Positions 1 to 10,456 of a stretch of 64,000 nucleotides of DNA are shown here, piece after piece (the first letter of the stretch is position 1; every line of letters starts with the position of its first letter). Source of the DNA: JAHEDT01 sp963825615 (lineage in GTDB: Bacteria; Desulfobacterota; Desulfuromonadia; Desulfuromonadales; BM103); contig CAWGTV010000006.1 of the NCBI GenBank assembly GCA_963825615.1, positions 1-64,000 on the forward strand. Direction: 5' to 3'. Under the pieces are notes generated by a model that was not told where the DNA came from, did no database searches, and saw nothing but the letters and a program-made list of their open reading frames with translations. A program made the translations under genes and the position numbers.

Positions 1-245
1 ACAGGAAATGACTCGATAGTGTATGTATCAATGCTATTGGTATGACAATCCTTTTGATGAAAAGTGACCTTTTGCGGCACGCCCTTCTAACACAAAACGT
101 CAGTATCCTTGTGGTCCTAGTATCTTTTAAATCTTGATCCAGTCCGAACATCAGCCAATGAACCATCTGGACCGCCCAGAGCCCTTCGTCGCCTTCTCAT
201 ATAAACGAGTTATAATTAAGCGCACCAGGAAAGGGTTGGGGCTAC

Positions 246-1082
246 ATGATTATTCTGGCGCACGACGGCTCCATCTACAGCGACTGGGTCGCCCACTATG
301 CGCTGCACATGGCCGCCAACGAAGAAGATCGCAAACTGCTGGTCCTGAACGTGCTGGACGGCAAGGTCAGCGCCGATCTGGTGGAAGCCAAGCTTTCGCA
401 ACTGGCGGAGGACTGCCAGGATCTCGGCATCGAGGCACGCTACGAGCTGCTCCCTGCCGGACCATCGGTCCACCGCACCCTGCGCCAGGCAATCCCTCAC
501 GACCCCACGGCCCTTCTGGTTTGCGGAACACGCGTCAAACCGAACCGCAGAAATTTTTTGACCGGCACCATCGCCGAAAAATTGTTGCGCATGCATCTGT
601 GCCCGGTATTGGCCCTGCGTGTGGTGCAACCAGGGCTCCTCGGCAGCCCCCACGACCTGCTGCTGCCCCTGGCCGGCCACGCAACCGGCCTCGACCGCGT
701 CTGGCCGGTCTTCCGCAGGCTGGCGCCAGCCTTGCGCCAGGTCCACCTGTTCCGGGCCCTGCCTGTCCACCCCCTCCACATGCCCCACCTGACCGCGACA
801 CGGGAGCGGACCCTGCGCAAGATCGGCGCGGAGCACCTCGAAAAAATCCACCAGGAGATGAGGGCACGACTCGGCGACCAGGTCCTCATGATCGACCGCC
901 GCGTCAAGGTGACCAGCGACTGGCCCAATGAAGTCCTTGAACAGGCCAGCCGTCTCAAGGTGCAGATGATCCTGCTCGGTGTCAGCGAACGCAGCCTGGC
1001 CCACCGCGTTTTGCACGGCATGGCCCTGGAACGGGTGCTGCGCGCCACCCCATGCGATGTCGGCATCTACCGCGGGCCATGA
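246..1082 (+). CDS. Tandem universal stress protein (UspA family)
   Basis: A 278-residue protein with two Usp-like halves, roughly residues 1-118 and 126-278, instead of the usual single domain of about 140. Each half begins with a strand-like hydrophobic run and ends in the family's closing strand (PVLALRV, then CDVGIYRG). The second half keeps a plausible nucleotide-binding segment near LLGVSERSLAHRVLHG. Usp proteins are cytoplasmic, bind ATP or other small ligands, and act in stress survival. The ATG follows a GGAAAGG-type ribosome site. Its stop codon overlaps the ATG of the cation ATPase by 4 bp (ATGA at 1079), so the two are translationally coupled and the Usp may sense or modulate ion transport; that link is inference. 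Confidence 0.85.
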   Translation: MIILAHDGSIYSDWVAHYALHMAANEEDRKLLVLNVLDGKVSADLVEAKLSQLAEDCQDLGIEARYELLPAGPSVHRTLRQAIPHDPTALLVCGTRVKPNRRNFLTGTIAEKLLRMHLCPVLALRVVQPGLLGSPHDLLLPLAGHATGLDRVWPVFRRLAPALRQVHLFRALPVHPLHMPHLTATRERTLRKIGAEHLEKIHQEMRARLGDQVLMIDRRVKVTSDWPNEVLEQASRLKVQMILLGVSERSLAHRVLHGMALERVLRATPCDVGIYRGP

Positions 1083-3759
1083 ACGATTCACGGCAGATTC
1101 AGAACCTCACCGCCGGAGCAGGCGCTCAAATCTCTCGGCAGCGGCCCGGAGGGTCTCAGTTCATCGGAAGCCGCCGACCGGCTGCGCGAAGTCGGCAGGA
1201 ACAGCGTCGAGGTGCCTGACCCCTGGCGCCGCTTGCGCAGCCTGCTGCGCCAGTTCACCAATTTTTTCACCATTCTCCTCTTTGTTTCGGCGGGCATCTG
1301 TTTTATCGCCGAGCATCTGCAGCCCGGCCAGAGCATGAACGTCCTTGGCTGGGCGCTCGGTGGCGTGGCCCTGCTCAACGCCCTGTTCAGCTTCATCCAG
1401 GAATACCGGGCAGAGAAAGCCATGGCAGCGCTCCGCCAGTTCCTGCCGCAACATGTCGAGGTGCTGCGCAACGGCCGCGCGGAAGATATCCTTGCCGAGG
1501 AACTGGTCCCCGGTGACCTGCTCCTGCTCAAGGAGGGAGACCGTGTGCCGGCGGATGCCCGCCTGGTCGAAAGCAAAGAGCTCACGGTCAACAATGCCCC
1601 GCTCACCGGTGAAGCACAACCGGTGAGCCTGACCGCCGAACCGGTCGAGAGCCGCCTGGTGGAGAGTCGCAACATCGCCTTTGCCGGCTGCCTGGTGTTG
1701 CGCGGCAGTGGTCAGGCTTTGGTCTTCGCCACCGGGCTGCGCACGGAATTCGGCAAGCTGGCGCACCTTTCCCAGGCGATTCGCCGCGAGGCCTCCCCGC
1801 TTGAACGGCAGACGGCGCACATGGTGCGCGTACTCACCATCATCGCGGTCGGCCTGGGCCTGAGCTTTTTTCTCTACGGCATGTTCAGCGGACGCTCCCT
1901 CTGGGTCAATCTCGTCTTCATGATGGGGATCATCGTCGCCAACGTCCCGGAAGGGCTTTTGCCGACGTTCACCCTGGCACTGGCCATGGGGAGCCTGCGC
2001 ATGGCGCGCAAGAACGTGCTGGTGACCAGCCTCAACGCCGTGGAAGCGCTGGGAGCGGTGGAGGTTATCTGCACCGACAAAACCGGCACCCTGACCCTGA
2101 ACCAGCTCACGGTCACGCGGCTGGCCCGTCATCGAGGCAGCGCTGAGATCAGCGCAGCAGAAGATCGCCGCGAGTTGTTGGAACTGGCACAGTGTGCCTC
2201 TGAGACACACAAGACAGAACATGGCTTCGGCGGAGACCCCCTCGATGTCGCCATCATCGAAAGCCTGCGCTCGGCGGGTGCGGACATTGGTTATGCGCTG
2301 CAAGGTCAAGGGCAATACTTTGTCTTCGATGTCGAAAAGAAGCGTTCTGCCGGTATCGGCACCGTCGCTGGGCGAACAGTATTCGTCGTCAAGGGGGCCT
2401 GGGAGGTCATCCGGCCGATGCTCACTGCTGTGGTGTCGCCCAGTGGCGAGGAGATCCCCGCCGACCAGGAGGAACTGGATCAGGCCGAGGCGACCGTGCA
2501 AACACTGGCGTCCGCAGGGCTGCGCGTCATCGCCGTTGCCTATCGGCCGCTTACGGAAGAGGACACCAGGAGGAACCCGGATCAAACGAGTCTCGAGAAG
2601 GAGCTTGTTCTGGCAGGCTTCATCGGCATCGAAGACCCCCTGCGCCCGGAGGTTCCCGACGCCCTGGCGAAGTGCCATGCCGCCGGGATCGAGGTCCTCC
2701 TGATCACCGGCGACCATCCGGAAACAGCCATGAACATCGCCGTGCGCAGCGGCATCGTCACTTCAGAAAACGTTGCAGATGTGGTCATGACCGGCGATGG
2801 AGCTCGAAACACTGTCTGAGGACGCCCTGGGAGAGGCCATTGACCGCGGCGTACGCATCTTCGCGCGGACCAGCCCGGCGCAGAAGATGAAGATCGTCAT
2901 GGCCCTGAAAAACCAGGAGCGGGTCGTGGCGATGACCGGCGATGGCGTCAACGACGCACCGGCACTGAAAGCCGCCGATATCGGCATCGCCATGGGACGC
3001 AGCGGCACCGACGTCGCCCGGGCGTCCGCGCAGATCGTTCTGCTTGACGACAATTTCGCATCGATCGTCGCCGGCATCGAAGAAGGGCGGACGGTCTTCA
3101 TGAACATCCGCAAGTTCACCAACTACGTGCTGGTCAGCAATGGCCCGGAGATTCTCCCCTACCTGATCTACATCCTCCTCCCCGTGCCGCTGGCGCTCAC
3201 GGTCATCCAGATCCTGTCCATCGACCTGGGCACCGACATCATCCCGTCCATGGCCCTTGGCCAGGAACCGCCGGACCCGGACGCCATGCGGCACCCCCCG
3301 CGCGGCCACGACTTCCGGCTGCTCAGCCCGGGGCTGGTCATCCACAGCTACCTGTTCCTCGGCCTGCTGGAAGCACTCTGGTCGATGGCCCTGTTTTTTT
3401 ACGTCCTGGTTGATGGCGGCTGGAGCTACGGCATGGATCTGGCCAGCGACGACCCGCTCTACCGTTCAGCCACCGGCATCGCTCTCGCGACCATCCTGCT
3501 GATGCAGATCGGCAACCTGGTCGGCCGCCGCTATGCGAGGAGGTCGGGAATTGACCGGGGGATTTTGCGCAATCGCCTCATGGTGGCGGGGATCCTGGTG
3601 CAGATTATTTTCTCCTGGGCCCTGCTCTACCTGCCGCCGGTACAGCACGTCCTGGGGACAGGCCCGGTCAGCGCTGCCGTCTACCTGACCGCGTGGCTTG
3701 GCGTCCCGTTGATTTTCGGGGCCGACTACCTGCGCAAGCAGCTTATGGACAAGACTTGA
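1079..3759 (+). pseudogene. P2-type cation-transporting ATPase, two +1 frameshifts
   Basis: Joining the frames gives about 892 residues, the normal size for a P2-type (Na+/K+/Ca2+-like) pump. In order: N-terminal cation-ATPase domain, TGEA actuator loop, PEGLLP membrane motif, phosphorylation motif DKTGTLT (Asp codon near 2076), hinge motif TGDGVNDAP (near 2940) and C-terminal membrane helices. An extra G near 1115 ends the frame that starts at the ATG at 1079 after about 46 codons. A second extra G near 2799 ends the main frame at 2819. Removing each restores continuous homology-like sequence (LTAEQALKSLG; MTGDELETLSED). All catalytic motifs are intact, so either the DNA is misread or the loss is very recent. 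Ion specificity cannot be told from the sequence. Confidence 0.85.
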
Positions 3760-3908
3760 CAGCCCACCGTTTTAAGCCCGGGCACTCGCATTGAGAATAC
3801 GGATATTCATGCTAGGATTGAGTGCGTATGGGTTTTTCTTGAGACGACTAGAAAACCAGCACGCCCCGACCAAGGCCATGACCATATGTTGCCCAAGGAG
3901 AAACTAAA

Positions 3909-4325
3909 ATGAATAGAGTGCTCATTGTCATGTTCATGCTGCTCTGCGCAGCGGCCTTATCCAACGTGGCTTTTGCCGCGCCGAACATGCACCCTGGCCG
4001 CTGGGAAATCACGTCGACCATCGATATGCCGGGGATGGCATTTACCATGCCCGCCTCAACCCACACACAATGCATCACCGCCAAGGATCTCATCCCGCAG
4101 GCTCAGCAGGAAAACGACAAATGCAAAATACTCGAGAACCAGATCTCTGGTGACACCGTCACATGGAAAGTCCGCTGTGAGTCTGACGGCGGGACCATGG
4201 TCAGCGAGGGCAGGATCGTCTATGATGGTGACAGCTTTGCCGGAACCGTTGCCACGACCGGCAGCCAGATGCCGTCCGGGATGACCCAGAAGATGACGGG
4301 CAAACGGCTCGGCGAATGCCAATAG
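3909..4325 (+). CDS. DUF3617-type periplasmic protein
   Basis: A 138-residue protein with a clear Sec signal peptide (hydrophobic core at about residues 4-18, cleavage after AFA near residue 23). The mature part opens with PGRWEITSTIDMPGM, then paired cysteines (TQCIT, DKCKI, VRCES, GECQ) and an MPSGM stretch. This is the layout of the DUF3617 family, small secreted proteins of unknown function. A good ribosome site (AAGGAGAAAC) precedes the ATG. The next small gene begins 45 nt downstream. No function beyond export to the periplasm can be inferred. Confidence 0.8.
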   Translation: MNRVLIVMFMLLCAAALSNVAFAAPNMHPGRWEITSTIDMPGMAFTMPASTHTQCITAKDLIPQAQQENDKCKILENQISGDTVTWKVRCESDGGTMVSEGRIVYDGDSFAGTVATTGSQMPSGMTQKMTGKRLGECQ

Positions 4326-4369
4326 CAACCACCCTTCTCGCCGCTGCAAACAATCGTGGAGAACCCATT

Positions 4370-4552
4370 ATGGGCAAACAGGAGAAAGACTGCCAGGAGC
4401 CGAAAAAACACCCGTTGCACATGTGCCAGCTGTTCAGGCAGGGGATGATGATGGACATTGATCAGCGCTCGGCAAGACCAACCGTGGCCTGCGCCAAATG
4501 CGGTGCCAAGGCAGACCTGCCGGAGGCCGTTTGTCAACCGAAGCCGCTGTAA
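4370..4552 (+). CDS. Small Cys-rich conserved protein
   Basis: A 60-residue protein started at 4370 because GGAG lies 8 nt upstream; the same frame is open from 4316 but has no ribosome site there and would overlap the previous gene. It has single cysteines near the N terminus and a CAKCGAKAD segment that looks like half of a zinc-binding ribbon, then a final Cys (VCQP). The centre (RPTVACAKCGAKAD) reads like a conserved family core. It lacks a signal peptide, so it is probably cytoplasmic. No function is recognised. It may be cotranscribed with the DUF3617 gene. Confidence 0.6.
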   Translation: MGKQEKDCQEPKKHPLHMCQLFRQGMMMDIDQRSARPTVACAKCGAKADLPEAVCQPKPL

Positions 4553-4651
4553 CCCTCTTGAATCACAGGGTGCAATCTGTTTTATTTTGTGTCACAATTC
4601 ATGCTGATTTGACTGCCTCTCGGCAGATGAGCCCTCGCTGCAGGTAGCGCT

Positions 4652-5753
4652 ATGAAGGATTTGCCAAAAGTAGACCTGGTCAAGAGCACCATGCTGATCG
4701 TCCTGATCGGTGCCCTGCTGGCCGCCTGTTTCTGGGTCGTGCGGCCGTTTCTGCCGGCACTGATCTGGGCCAGCATGATCGTCATCGCCACCTGGCCGTT
4801 GCTGATCATCGTTCAGGACAAAGTCAGAGGCCGGCGGCCGGCGGTCCTGGTGATGATGGGGCTGCTGGTCCTGATCTTTGTCATCCCGTTCACCCTGGCC
4901 GTGGGCACCATCGTCGACAACGCCCCCCAGTTAGCGGCCCTGGGCAAACAAGTGACCGCGTTCGAAATCCCGCCGCCGCCTGACTGGGTCGGGCAAATAC
5001 CTCTGGTCGGCACCCAGGTGGACGAGTACTGGCAGAAAGCAGCGGTAGCCAGCTCGGGAGAATTCGCCCAGCGGCTCACCCCCTATCTCCGCAACGTGGC
5101 CGGGTGGATGGTCGCCCAGGCCGGCAGCTTCGGCATGATGCTGGTGCATTTCATTTTGACGCTGATCCTGACCGCCCTGCTGTACATCGAATGGCGAGGC
5201 GGCTGCGGACATGATCCGCAAGCTGGCCCGCCGGATCGCTGATGAACGCGGCGAGAGTTCTGTGGTTCTCGCGTGCATGTCAATTCGAGCCGTGGCGCAG
5301 GGTGTCATCATCACCGCCCTGGTCCAGTCGATCCTGGCCGGCCTGGGTCTGGCCGTGGTCGGCATCCCCTATGCCTCTTTGCTGACGGCCCTGATCTTCA
5401 TGCTGACCATCGCCCAGCTCGGGCCCGGCCCGGTCATGATCCCGACGACCATCTGGCTTTTCTGGAGTGGTAATACCGGTTGGGGAACCGCCATGCTGGT
5501 CTGGTCGGTGATCGTCATGGGCATGGACAATTTCCTGCGGCCGATCCTGATCCGCCGCAACGCCAACCTGCCGCTGCTGCTGATCTTTGCAGGCGTCATC
5601 GGCGGTTTGATCGCATTCGGCATCATCGGCCTCTTCATCGGCCCGGTCCTCCTCGCTGTCTGCTATACCCTGATGATTGCCTGGATCAGCGAAGGTGATC
5701 AGCAAGAAGCCTCCCCTCAGCCCGAAACCACCGCTTTGCCGACCGAGGACTGA
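4652..5753 (+). pseudogene. AI-2E family (PerM/YdiK-like) permease, frameshifted
   Basis: The two open segments 4652-5242 and 5211-5753 together encode about 366 residues, the usual length for AI-2E/PerM exporters. The N-terminal part has two close hydrophobic segments (residues 12-50) and a third at 65-85, then a soluble stretch. The C-terminal part holds four or five more helices, with family-like segments GPGPVMIPTTIWLFWSGN and GLFIGPVLLAV. A one-base insertion near 5187 breaks the frame inside the helix ending LLYI; removing it gives LLYINGEAAADMIRKLARR. The substrate of such permeases is usually unknown, and autoinducer export is only one proposal. Its neighbours give no further clue. 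Confidence 0.75.
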
Positions 5754-5844
5754 CACTATTTTTCCTCGCCAGTGATCTTGCCCCCACGTACGGCTCGTGC
5801 TATACCTGCGCCTATTCTGACTTCACGCATACAAGGAGACCAAC

Positions 5845-6363
5845 ATGTCCGAAAGCACCAACCCGACTGCCCGCATCGAAACCAGCATGGGCGAAATCGT
5901 CCTCGAACTCGACGCCGTCAACGCGCCGATTAGCGTTGCCAACTTCATCGACTACGCCAACGACGGCTTTTACGAAGGGACCATCTTCCACCGCGTCATC
6001 GACGGCTTCATGATCCAGGGTGGCGGCCTCACGGCCGACATGCGCGACAAGCCCAACAAGAAGGCGCCGATCAAGAACGAAGCCGGCAACGGCCTGAAAA
6101 ACAATCGCGGCACGGTCGCCATGGCGCGGACCAGCGTCGTCGACAGCGCGACCAGCCAGTTTTTCATCAATGTCAGCGACAACAGCTTCCTCAACCACTC
6201 GGCGCCGACACCGCAGGGTTTCGGTTACGCCGTCTTCGGCAAGGTGACCAGCGGCCTGGATACGGTCGATGCAATCCGCCAGGTGCGCACCGGCAACAAG
6301 GGGATGCACCAGGATGTCCCTGTGCAGGAGATCACCATCCAGAAGGTCACAATCGAAAAATAA
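5845..6363 (+). CDS. ppiB: Cyclophilin-type peptidyl-prolyl cis-trans isomerase
   Basis: A 172-residue single-domain cyclophilin without a signal peptide, hence cytoplasmic. The catalytic signature is visible: FHRVIDGFMIQGG (residues 51-63, containing the active-site Arg), then an AMART-type motif, SQFFINV and the tract around GYAVFGKV. It speeds proline isomerisation during folding. The start has a good ribosome site (AAGGAGA) and a hairpin terminator follows 50 nt after the stop, so it is probably monocistronic. Codon use is strongly biased, suggesting high expression. Confidence 0.93.
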   Translation: MSESTNPTARIETSMGEIVLELDAVNAPISVANFIDYANDGFYEGTIFHRVIDGFMIQGGGLTADMRDKPNKKAPIKNEAGNGLKNNRGTVAMARTSVVDSATSQFFINVSDNSFLNHSAPTPQGFGYAVFGKVTSGLDTVDAIRQVRTGNKGMHQDVPVQEITIQKVTIEK

Positions 6364-6414
6364 AGCCCGTAGCGCGAAGACGCGGTACGCGTACACCGAT
6401 GAATAAATAGTTAC

Positions 6415-6458
6415 AGGGGCATAGTCTTCACGACTCGTGAGGATATGCCCCTCTTCTT
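6415..6458 (+). terminator. Rho-independent terminator after cyclophilin
   Basis: AGGGGCAT pairs with ATGCCCCT, and the inner TTCACG/CGTGAG segment extends the hairpin. A T-rich tail (CTTCTTG) follows. It lies 52 nt after the cyclophilin stop. Confidence 0.7.
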
Positions 6459-6577
6459 GTTGATCCTGTCTTCGTTGCGGCTGGAGGCATCTGCCGGCTA
6501 CCCCAAGCCACCATTGTCTGCAAAACATTCTAATCTTTACGGTTCTTCTGCTATAATGCCCCTCCAGAGGAGGACCA

Positions 6578-8359
6578 ATGGCACGTCGCGTGTTGACCAA
6601 ATGGCTGTTTAACGGCTATTACGGCATCAAGCTCTTCCCCTTTCGCAAGGAACGCCGGGAGCGCTTGAGCAGAGGCCGCCAGAAAGGGTTGGTCGGCATC
6701 CAGATCGACGGGCTGGCCTTTCCTTTCCTGCAACAGGCCCTCGACCGGGGCTACCTCCCCAACCTGGAGCGCTACCTGCGCCGCGGCCACAAGCTGGTCG
6801 AGTACCACGCCGGCCTGCCGAGCACCACACCGGCCGCGCAGTCGGTCTTTTTCTACGGCCACGACCATGCCATCCCGGCTTTTCGCTGGTTCGAAAAGGA
6901 ATCCGGGCAGATCATCTCCTGCAACGACCCGGATCATGTCCAGCTCTTTCGAGAAAAACTTTTTGCCGGTGAGACCGGGCTGCTGACCGGCGGGGCCTCT
7001 TATTCGAACATTCTCGACGGTGACGCCGCACGCAGTATCTTTACCGTCTCTTCCCCTCATCCCCAGACGCTGTTCGGCCGCCTCGGCGGTATGCGCATTC
7101 TGCTGCTGCTGCTGGTCAACCCCCTGCGCACCTGCCGCATGTTTTTTGCCTCCAACATCGAATTCTGGGCCAACCGCAAAGACGAATGGCATCACCGCCG
7201 CAAGAAAGGCTGGCGGACCCAGGAAGGGCTTTTCCCCTTCATCCGTATCTTCTGCAACGTGATCCTGCGGGAAATGCAGACCTTCGGGGTGATCGCCGAA
7301 GTCTATGCCGGCACGCCGCGCATCTACACCACCTACAGCGGCTATGACGAGATCGCCCATCATTTCGGGCCTGGCGGCTGGCCGGCCCTGAAAAACCTGC
7401 AATACATCGATCGCCGCATCGGTGAAATCATTCGCGCAGTCGACCACGTTCCCGGGGCGGATTACCTGCTGGTCATCCTGTCCGATCACGGACAAACACC
7501 CGGGTACCCGTTCCAGAACCGTTTCGGCGCCACTCTTGGCGATGCGGTCAGCGCTTTTTTGCGTGAGAACCAGACGGCCTCGGTCTCTTCCGGTTCACTG
7601 GAGTACACCAGGGCGCAGTTCGGCTACCTGCAGAACGAGTTGGAAGCCCGGCGCAGCAGCTGGCGACATCGCATCTATCAGCGCACCAAGAGCTACCTGC
7701 AGAAAAAGGTGCACGCCCTGGTTCCGGAAACGCTCAAAATTGACCCGGAAGGGGGTGTGGTCATCACCTACTCAAGCAGCCTGGCGCACCTCTACATCAC
7801 CGGCTCAACGTCCCCGCTGAACTGGCAGGAAGTCGAAGAGGCCCAACCGCTGCTGTTGCGTTTTTTACAGAAGCACAAGGGGATCGGGTTCGTCCTGGCC
7901 CGCGGAGTAAACGCCGGCGAGCTGATGATTTTCCACCAGGGCGGGAAGATTTGCGTAACGGCGGACCCATATTTCCACCAACACGAGCTGGAGTTCCTCA
8001 GACCTTACGGGATTCCCTACGAGCTCCTCAAACAGCTGCACCGTTTCGGCCTGGGTCCGCGTTGCGGCGACCTGGTATTGTTCGGGGCCCTCGACGAAGA
8101 AGGCATCGCCTGTTTCGACGACCAGGTCGGCGGGCACGGCTCCGTGGGCGGCGAGCAGTCACGGCCCTTTATCATCCTGCCCCTCGGGCACCCGGTATTA
8201 AGCAAGGAACGTCTCAGCGGCTACGAGTTCCTCTATCACGACATCTTCCGGGCCCAGGTCGGTGAGGATGCCGAACAAAAGCAAGGGCCGCCGAAAAAGG
8301 CAGCCCCGCGCAGCATCAACCGGCAGCTGTTCGATTCAGATTTTATCCTGCACGACTGA
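6578..8359 (+). CDS. Alkaline-phosphatase-superfamily phosphodiesterase
   Basis: A 593-residue protein of the type I phosphodiesterase/nucleotide pyrophosphatase fold. Metal-ligand and nucleophile positions can be seen: IQIDGL (Asp44), PSTTPA (candidate nucleophile Thr83/84), YDEIAHH (Asp257, His261/262) and LSDHGQT (Asp303, His304). A late GGHGS segment supplies the last expected His. A hydrophobic stretch near residues 172-181 (ILLLLLV) could attach it to the membrane, though no classical signal peptide is present. A near-perfect -10 box (TATAAT, 6552-6557) and an AGAGGAGGA ribosome site precede the ATG. The substrate, possibly a lipid or nucleotide phosphodiester, is not determined. The 3' end overlaps the convergent methyltransferase by 24 bp. 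Confidence 0.8.
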   Translation: MARRVLTKWLFNGYYGIKLFPFRKERRERLSRGRQKGLVGIQIDGLAFPFLQQALDRGYLPNLERYLRRGHKLVEYHAGLPSTTPAAQSVFFYGHDHAIPAFRWFEKESGQIISCNDPDHVQLFREKLFAGETGLLTGGASYSNILDGDAARSIFTVSSPHPQTLFGRLGGMRILLLLLVNPLRTCRMFFASNIEFWANRKDEWHHRRKKGWRTQEGLFPFIRIFCNVILREMQTFGVIAEVYAGTPRIYTTYSGYDEIAHHFGPGGWPALKNLQYIDRRIGEIIRAVDHVPGADYLLVILSDHGQTPGYPFQNRFGATLGDAVSAFLRENQTASVSSGSLEYTRAQFGYLQNELEARRSSWRHRIYQRTKSYLQKKVHALVPETLKIDPEGGVVITYSSSLAHLYITGSTSPLNWQEVEEAQPLLLRFLQKHKGIGFVLARGVNAGELMIFHQGGKICVTADPYFHQHELEFLRPYGIPYELLKQLHRFGLGPRCGDLVLFGALDEEGIACFDDQVGGHGSVGGEQSRPFIILPLGHPVLSKERLSGYEFLYHDIFRAQVGEDAEQKQGPPKKAAPRSINRQLFDSDFILHD

Positions 8360-9558
8360 CACCACGTACTTGAGATATTCCCCTTCCGGAAAGCTGGCCA
8401 GAAACGGGAAATCTTCCGCCTGACCGGAGACATGGACAACCTGCAGCTGGCGACCGGCGGCCAGGCTCCCCTTGCGCAATTCCTTGAGGTAGTCCGCCAG
8501 CGCCATCTTCTGCAGATTCGACGATGTTACCAAGAGACCTTGCGGAGCAAGCAGCCGGAGAGCCTTCTGCACCAGCTCTGCAGTGCCGCCAGTTGTGGTA
8601 AACCGGCTTTGGCGGGTCGTCGAGAAACTGGGCGGGTCCATGAAAACAATGTCGAAACACCGCCCGGCCTTGGCCAGGCGCTCAAGTTCGACAAAACAGT
8701 CCCCGGTGATGAACTCATGGGCCCGGGGATCAATGTCATTGAGGCGGAAGTTCTCCTGCGCCCAGTCCAGGTAGCGCCCGGCCGCGTCCACACTGGTCAC
8801 CTGGACCGCACCGCCGGCGGCAGCGGCGACCGAAAAAGCCCCCGTATAGGCGAACAGGTTGAGGACCCGGCAGCCGGCGGACAGGCGACGGAACTCCAGG
8901 CGGTTATTACGCTGGTCATGAAAAAGTCCGGCGTGCAGGTCCTGCACCAGGTCGACACGGTAGAGCAGACCATTTTCGCGGACGATGAGCTGCGCCGGAG
9001 CGGCCTTGCCTGCCAACAAGCGGCCCTGTGCTGTCTTCCCCTTTTTCCCGGCTTCCAGCTTCCGGGTTTCCTGCGGACGGTACTTGCCGTAGATTCCCGT
9101 TGGCGCATAGACGTCCTGCAGGGCACGTCATCAGCAGCGGCAGGTGTGTCTCCCAGGCCGGACGTATAATATTGCACCATGAGGAAATCGCCGTAACGGT
9201 CCACCGTCAACCCGGGCAGCCCATCCCCCTCGGCATTCACCAACCGGGCCACGGTCGTGTCCCCCAGGTCGAGCCAGTTGCGGCTCGCTCGGGCCTGTTC
9301 CAGGCGGGCAGCCAGCCAGCCCCGGTCCAGGTCGGCAACAACGGAAGACAGTCGTCGTGCGACAATGCGGGCGCCGGGGTCGTAGAGTCCCGTGCCAAGA
9401 GAACGACCGTCTTCCGCAACCAGTTCGACCAGACTGCCGCTAACTGCCTGCGGCCAACGCGACGTATAACGATCGGCGATCACCCAGGGGTGACCGAGAT
9501 TGAGCATGCGCACGGTTTCCGGGCCGATGATGCAGCGGAGAAGTTTGTTGGTGGTCAC
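8336..9558 (-). pseudogene. RlmI/RlmK-like class I rRNA methyltransferase, frameshifted
   Basis: The joined product is about 407 residues, matching RlmI-type 23S rRNA (cytosine-5) methyltransferases. The first part (9558 to about 9130) carries the PUA-like domain (LGHPWVIADRYTSRWP, GTGLYDPGARIVARRL, VNAEGDGLPGLTVDRYGD). The second part has the Rossmann fold: VLNLFAYTGAFSVAAAAGG, VTSVDAAGRYLDWAQENF, FDIVFMDPPSF. Near 9128 one base appears to be missing, and adding it gives a smooth join (DVYAPTGIYGKYRPQETR). This is the only deletion among the window's frameshifts. Family knowledge assigns it to ribosome modification; the exact target base is not certain. Confidence 0.8.
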
Positions 9559-9596
9559 AGCAGCAAAACCTTTCGAAAGGTAAAGGGAAGAAGCTT

Positions 9597-9724
9597 AGGA
9601 GACAGAATACAGCAGACAGAATACGGGAGACAGGAGAAAAGAGAACGGCCCTTGAGACTGGCTTTTGAGGCCCATGACAACATTCTGTCTTCTAACATAC
9701 TGGTCTCCTGTATTCTATATTCTA
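9597..9724. repeat. AGACAGAATAC repeat island (short direct and inverted copies)
   Basis: Between the methyltransferase and the next gene, the unit GAGACAGAATAC recurs in two or three imperfect direct copies at about 9599-9636. Related sequence returns in inverted orientation at 9681-9724 (ATTCTGTCTTCT, GGTCTCCTGTATTCT). The arrangement can fold into a long imperfect stem-loop. It resembles a dispersed intergenic repeat rather than a gene; no ORF or transposase accompanies it. Confidence 0.5.
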
Positions 9725-9764
9725 ACGCATCTGCTCATCTCATCCAGGCATCCAGGAGAGCGTC

Positions 9765-10415
9765 ATGAATCAAGACCATAAAAGCAAGGGGTCGCAACAC
9801 ATCGAACAGCTCATGCAACAGCTTCCGCCCGATTCGGAACGCTACCAGCTCCTGGCCACGGCCAAGCAGTTCAAATCGTCATGGGTAGAACTTGGTGCCG
9901 GGCTGGCTCGGGTCAGCAGCAGCAAACGGTTTGCCGAGTGGGGATTTGCGTCGTTCGAGGATTACTGCACCAAGGAAGTCCGCATCCGGCGGCAGACCGC
10001 TGAAAAGCTGCTGCTCGCCTTTCGTTTTCTCGAACGCAGAGAGCCTGATCTGCTCGAACGTAAAGCAGGTCGTACACTGCCGGATTATCGCTCGGTGGAC
10101 CTGCTTCGCCAGGCCGACGAGGGGGATCATTTCAGCATGGCCGAATACAGTGAACTTCGCCAGGCGGTGATTGCAGAGGAGCGCAGCCATCCGGCCGTTG
10201 CCAGGCAGTTCCGCGACATAGCACACAAACACCAACCGGCTCAGAAGGCCGCACATCTGCACCGCAATGCACTGATTGCAGCCAAACGCCTGGCAACCAG
10301 TCTCGGGGATATCCCTGAAGTGCCTCTCGACCTGGCCCAGGCCGTGGAGAAACTCATTGTTTTTCTGCAATCCAGGGACGAGGAATGCGCGACGTCGGAC
10401 GCGGAGGATTTGTAG
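9765..10415 (+). CDS. Hypothetical protein, helical, possible DNA-binding core
   Basis: A 216-residue soluble protein I do not recognise. It is rich in predicted helix and charged residues. The stretch around residues 60-95 (FAEWGFASFEDYCTKEVRIRR then QTAEKLLLAFRFL) resembles regions in plasmid or phage helix-turn-helix-like proteins where a short helix, a turn and a basic helix follow each other; that is inference only. It has no signal peptide, membrane segment or catalytic motif. A strong terminator follows, and the AGACAGAATAC repeat island lies immediately upstream, so it is a single-gene unit. Composition is similar to its neighbours. Confidence 0.7.
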   Translation: MNQDHKSKGSQHIEQLMQQLPPDSERYQLLATAKQFKSSWVELGAGLARVSSSKRFAEWGFASFEDYCTKEVRIRRQTAEKLLLAFRFLERREPDLLERKAGRTLPDYRSVDLLRQADEGDHFSMAEYSELRQAVIAEERSHPAVARQFRDIAHKHQPAQKAAHLHRNALIAAKRLATSLGDIPEVPLDLAQAVEKLIVFLQSRDEECATSDAEDL

Positions 10416-10456
10416 CAGGCGCCAGATTTTACCCCACGGTTTGACCGGCACACAGG

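Noticed and set aside
134..1091. Overlapping frames on both strands in the Usp region
   Set aside because: They are shadows of the Usp gene, rich in Arg/Pro/Ala, without ribosome sites or known motifs.
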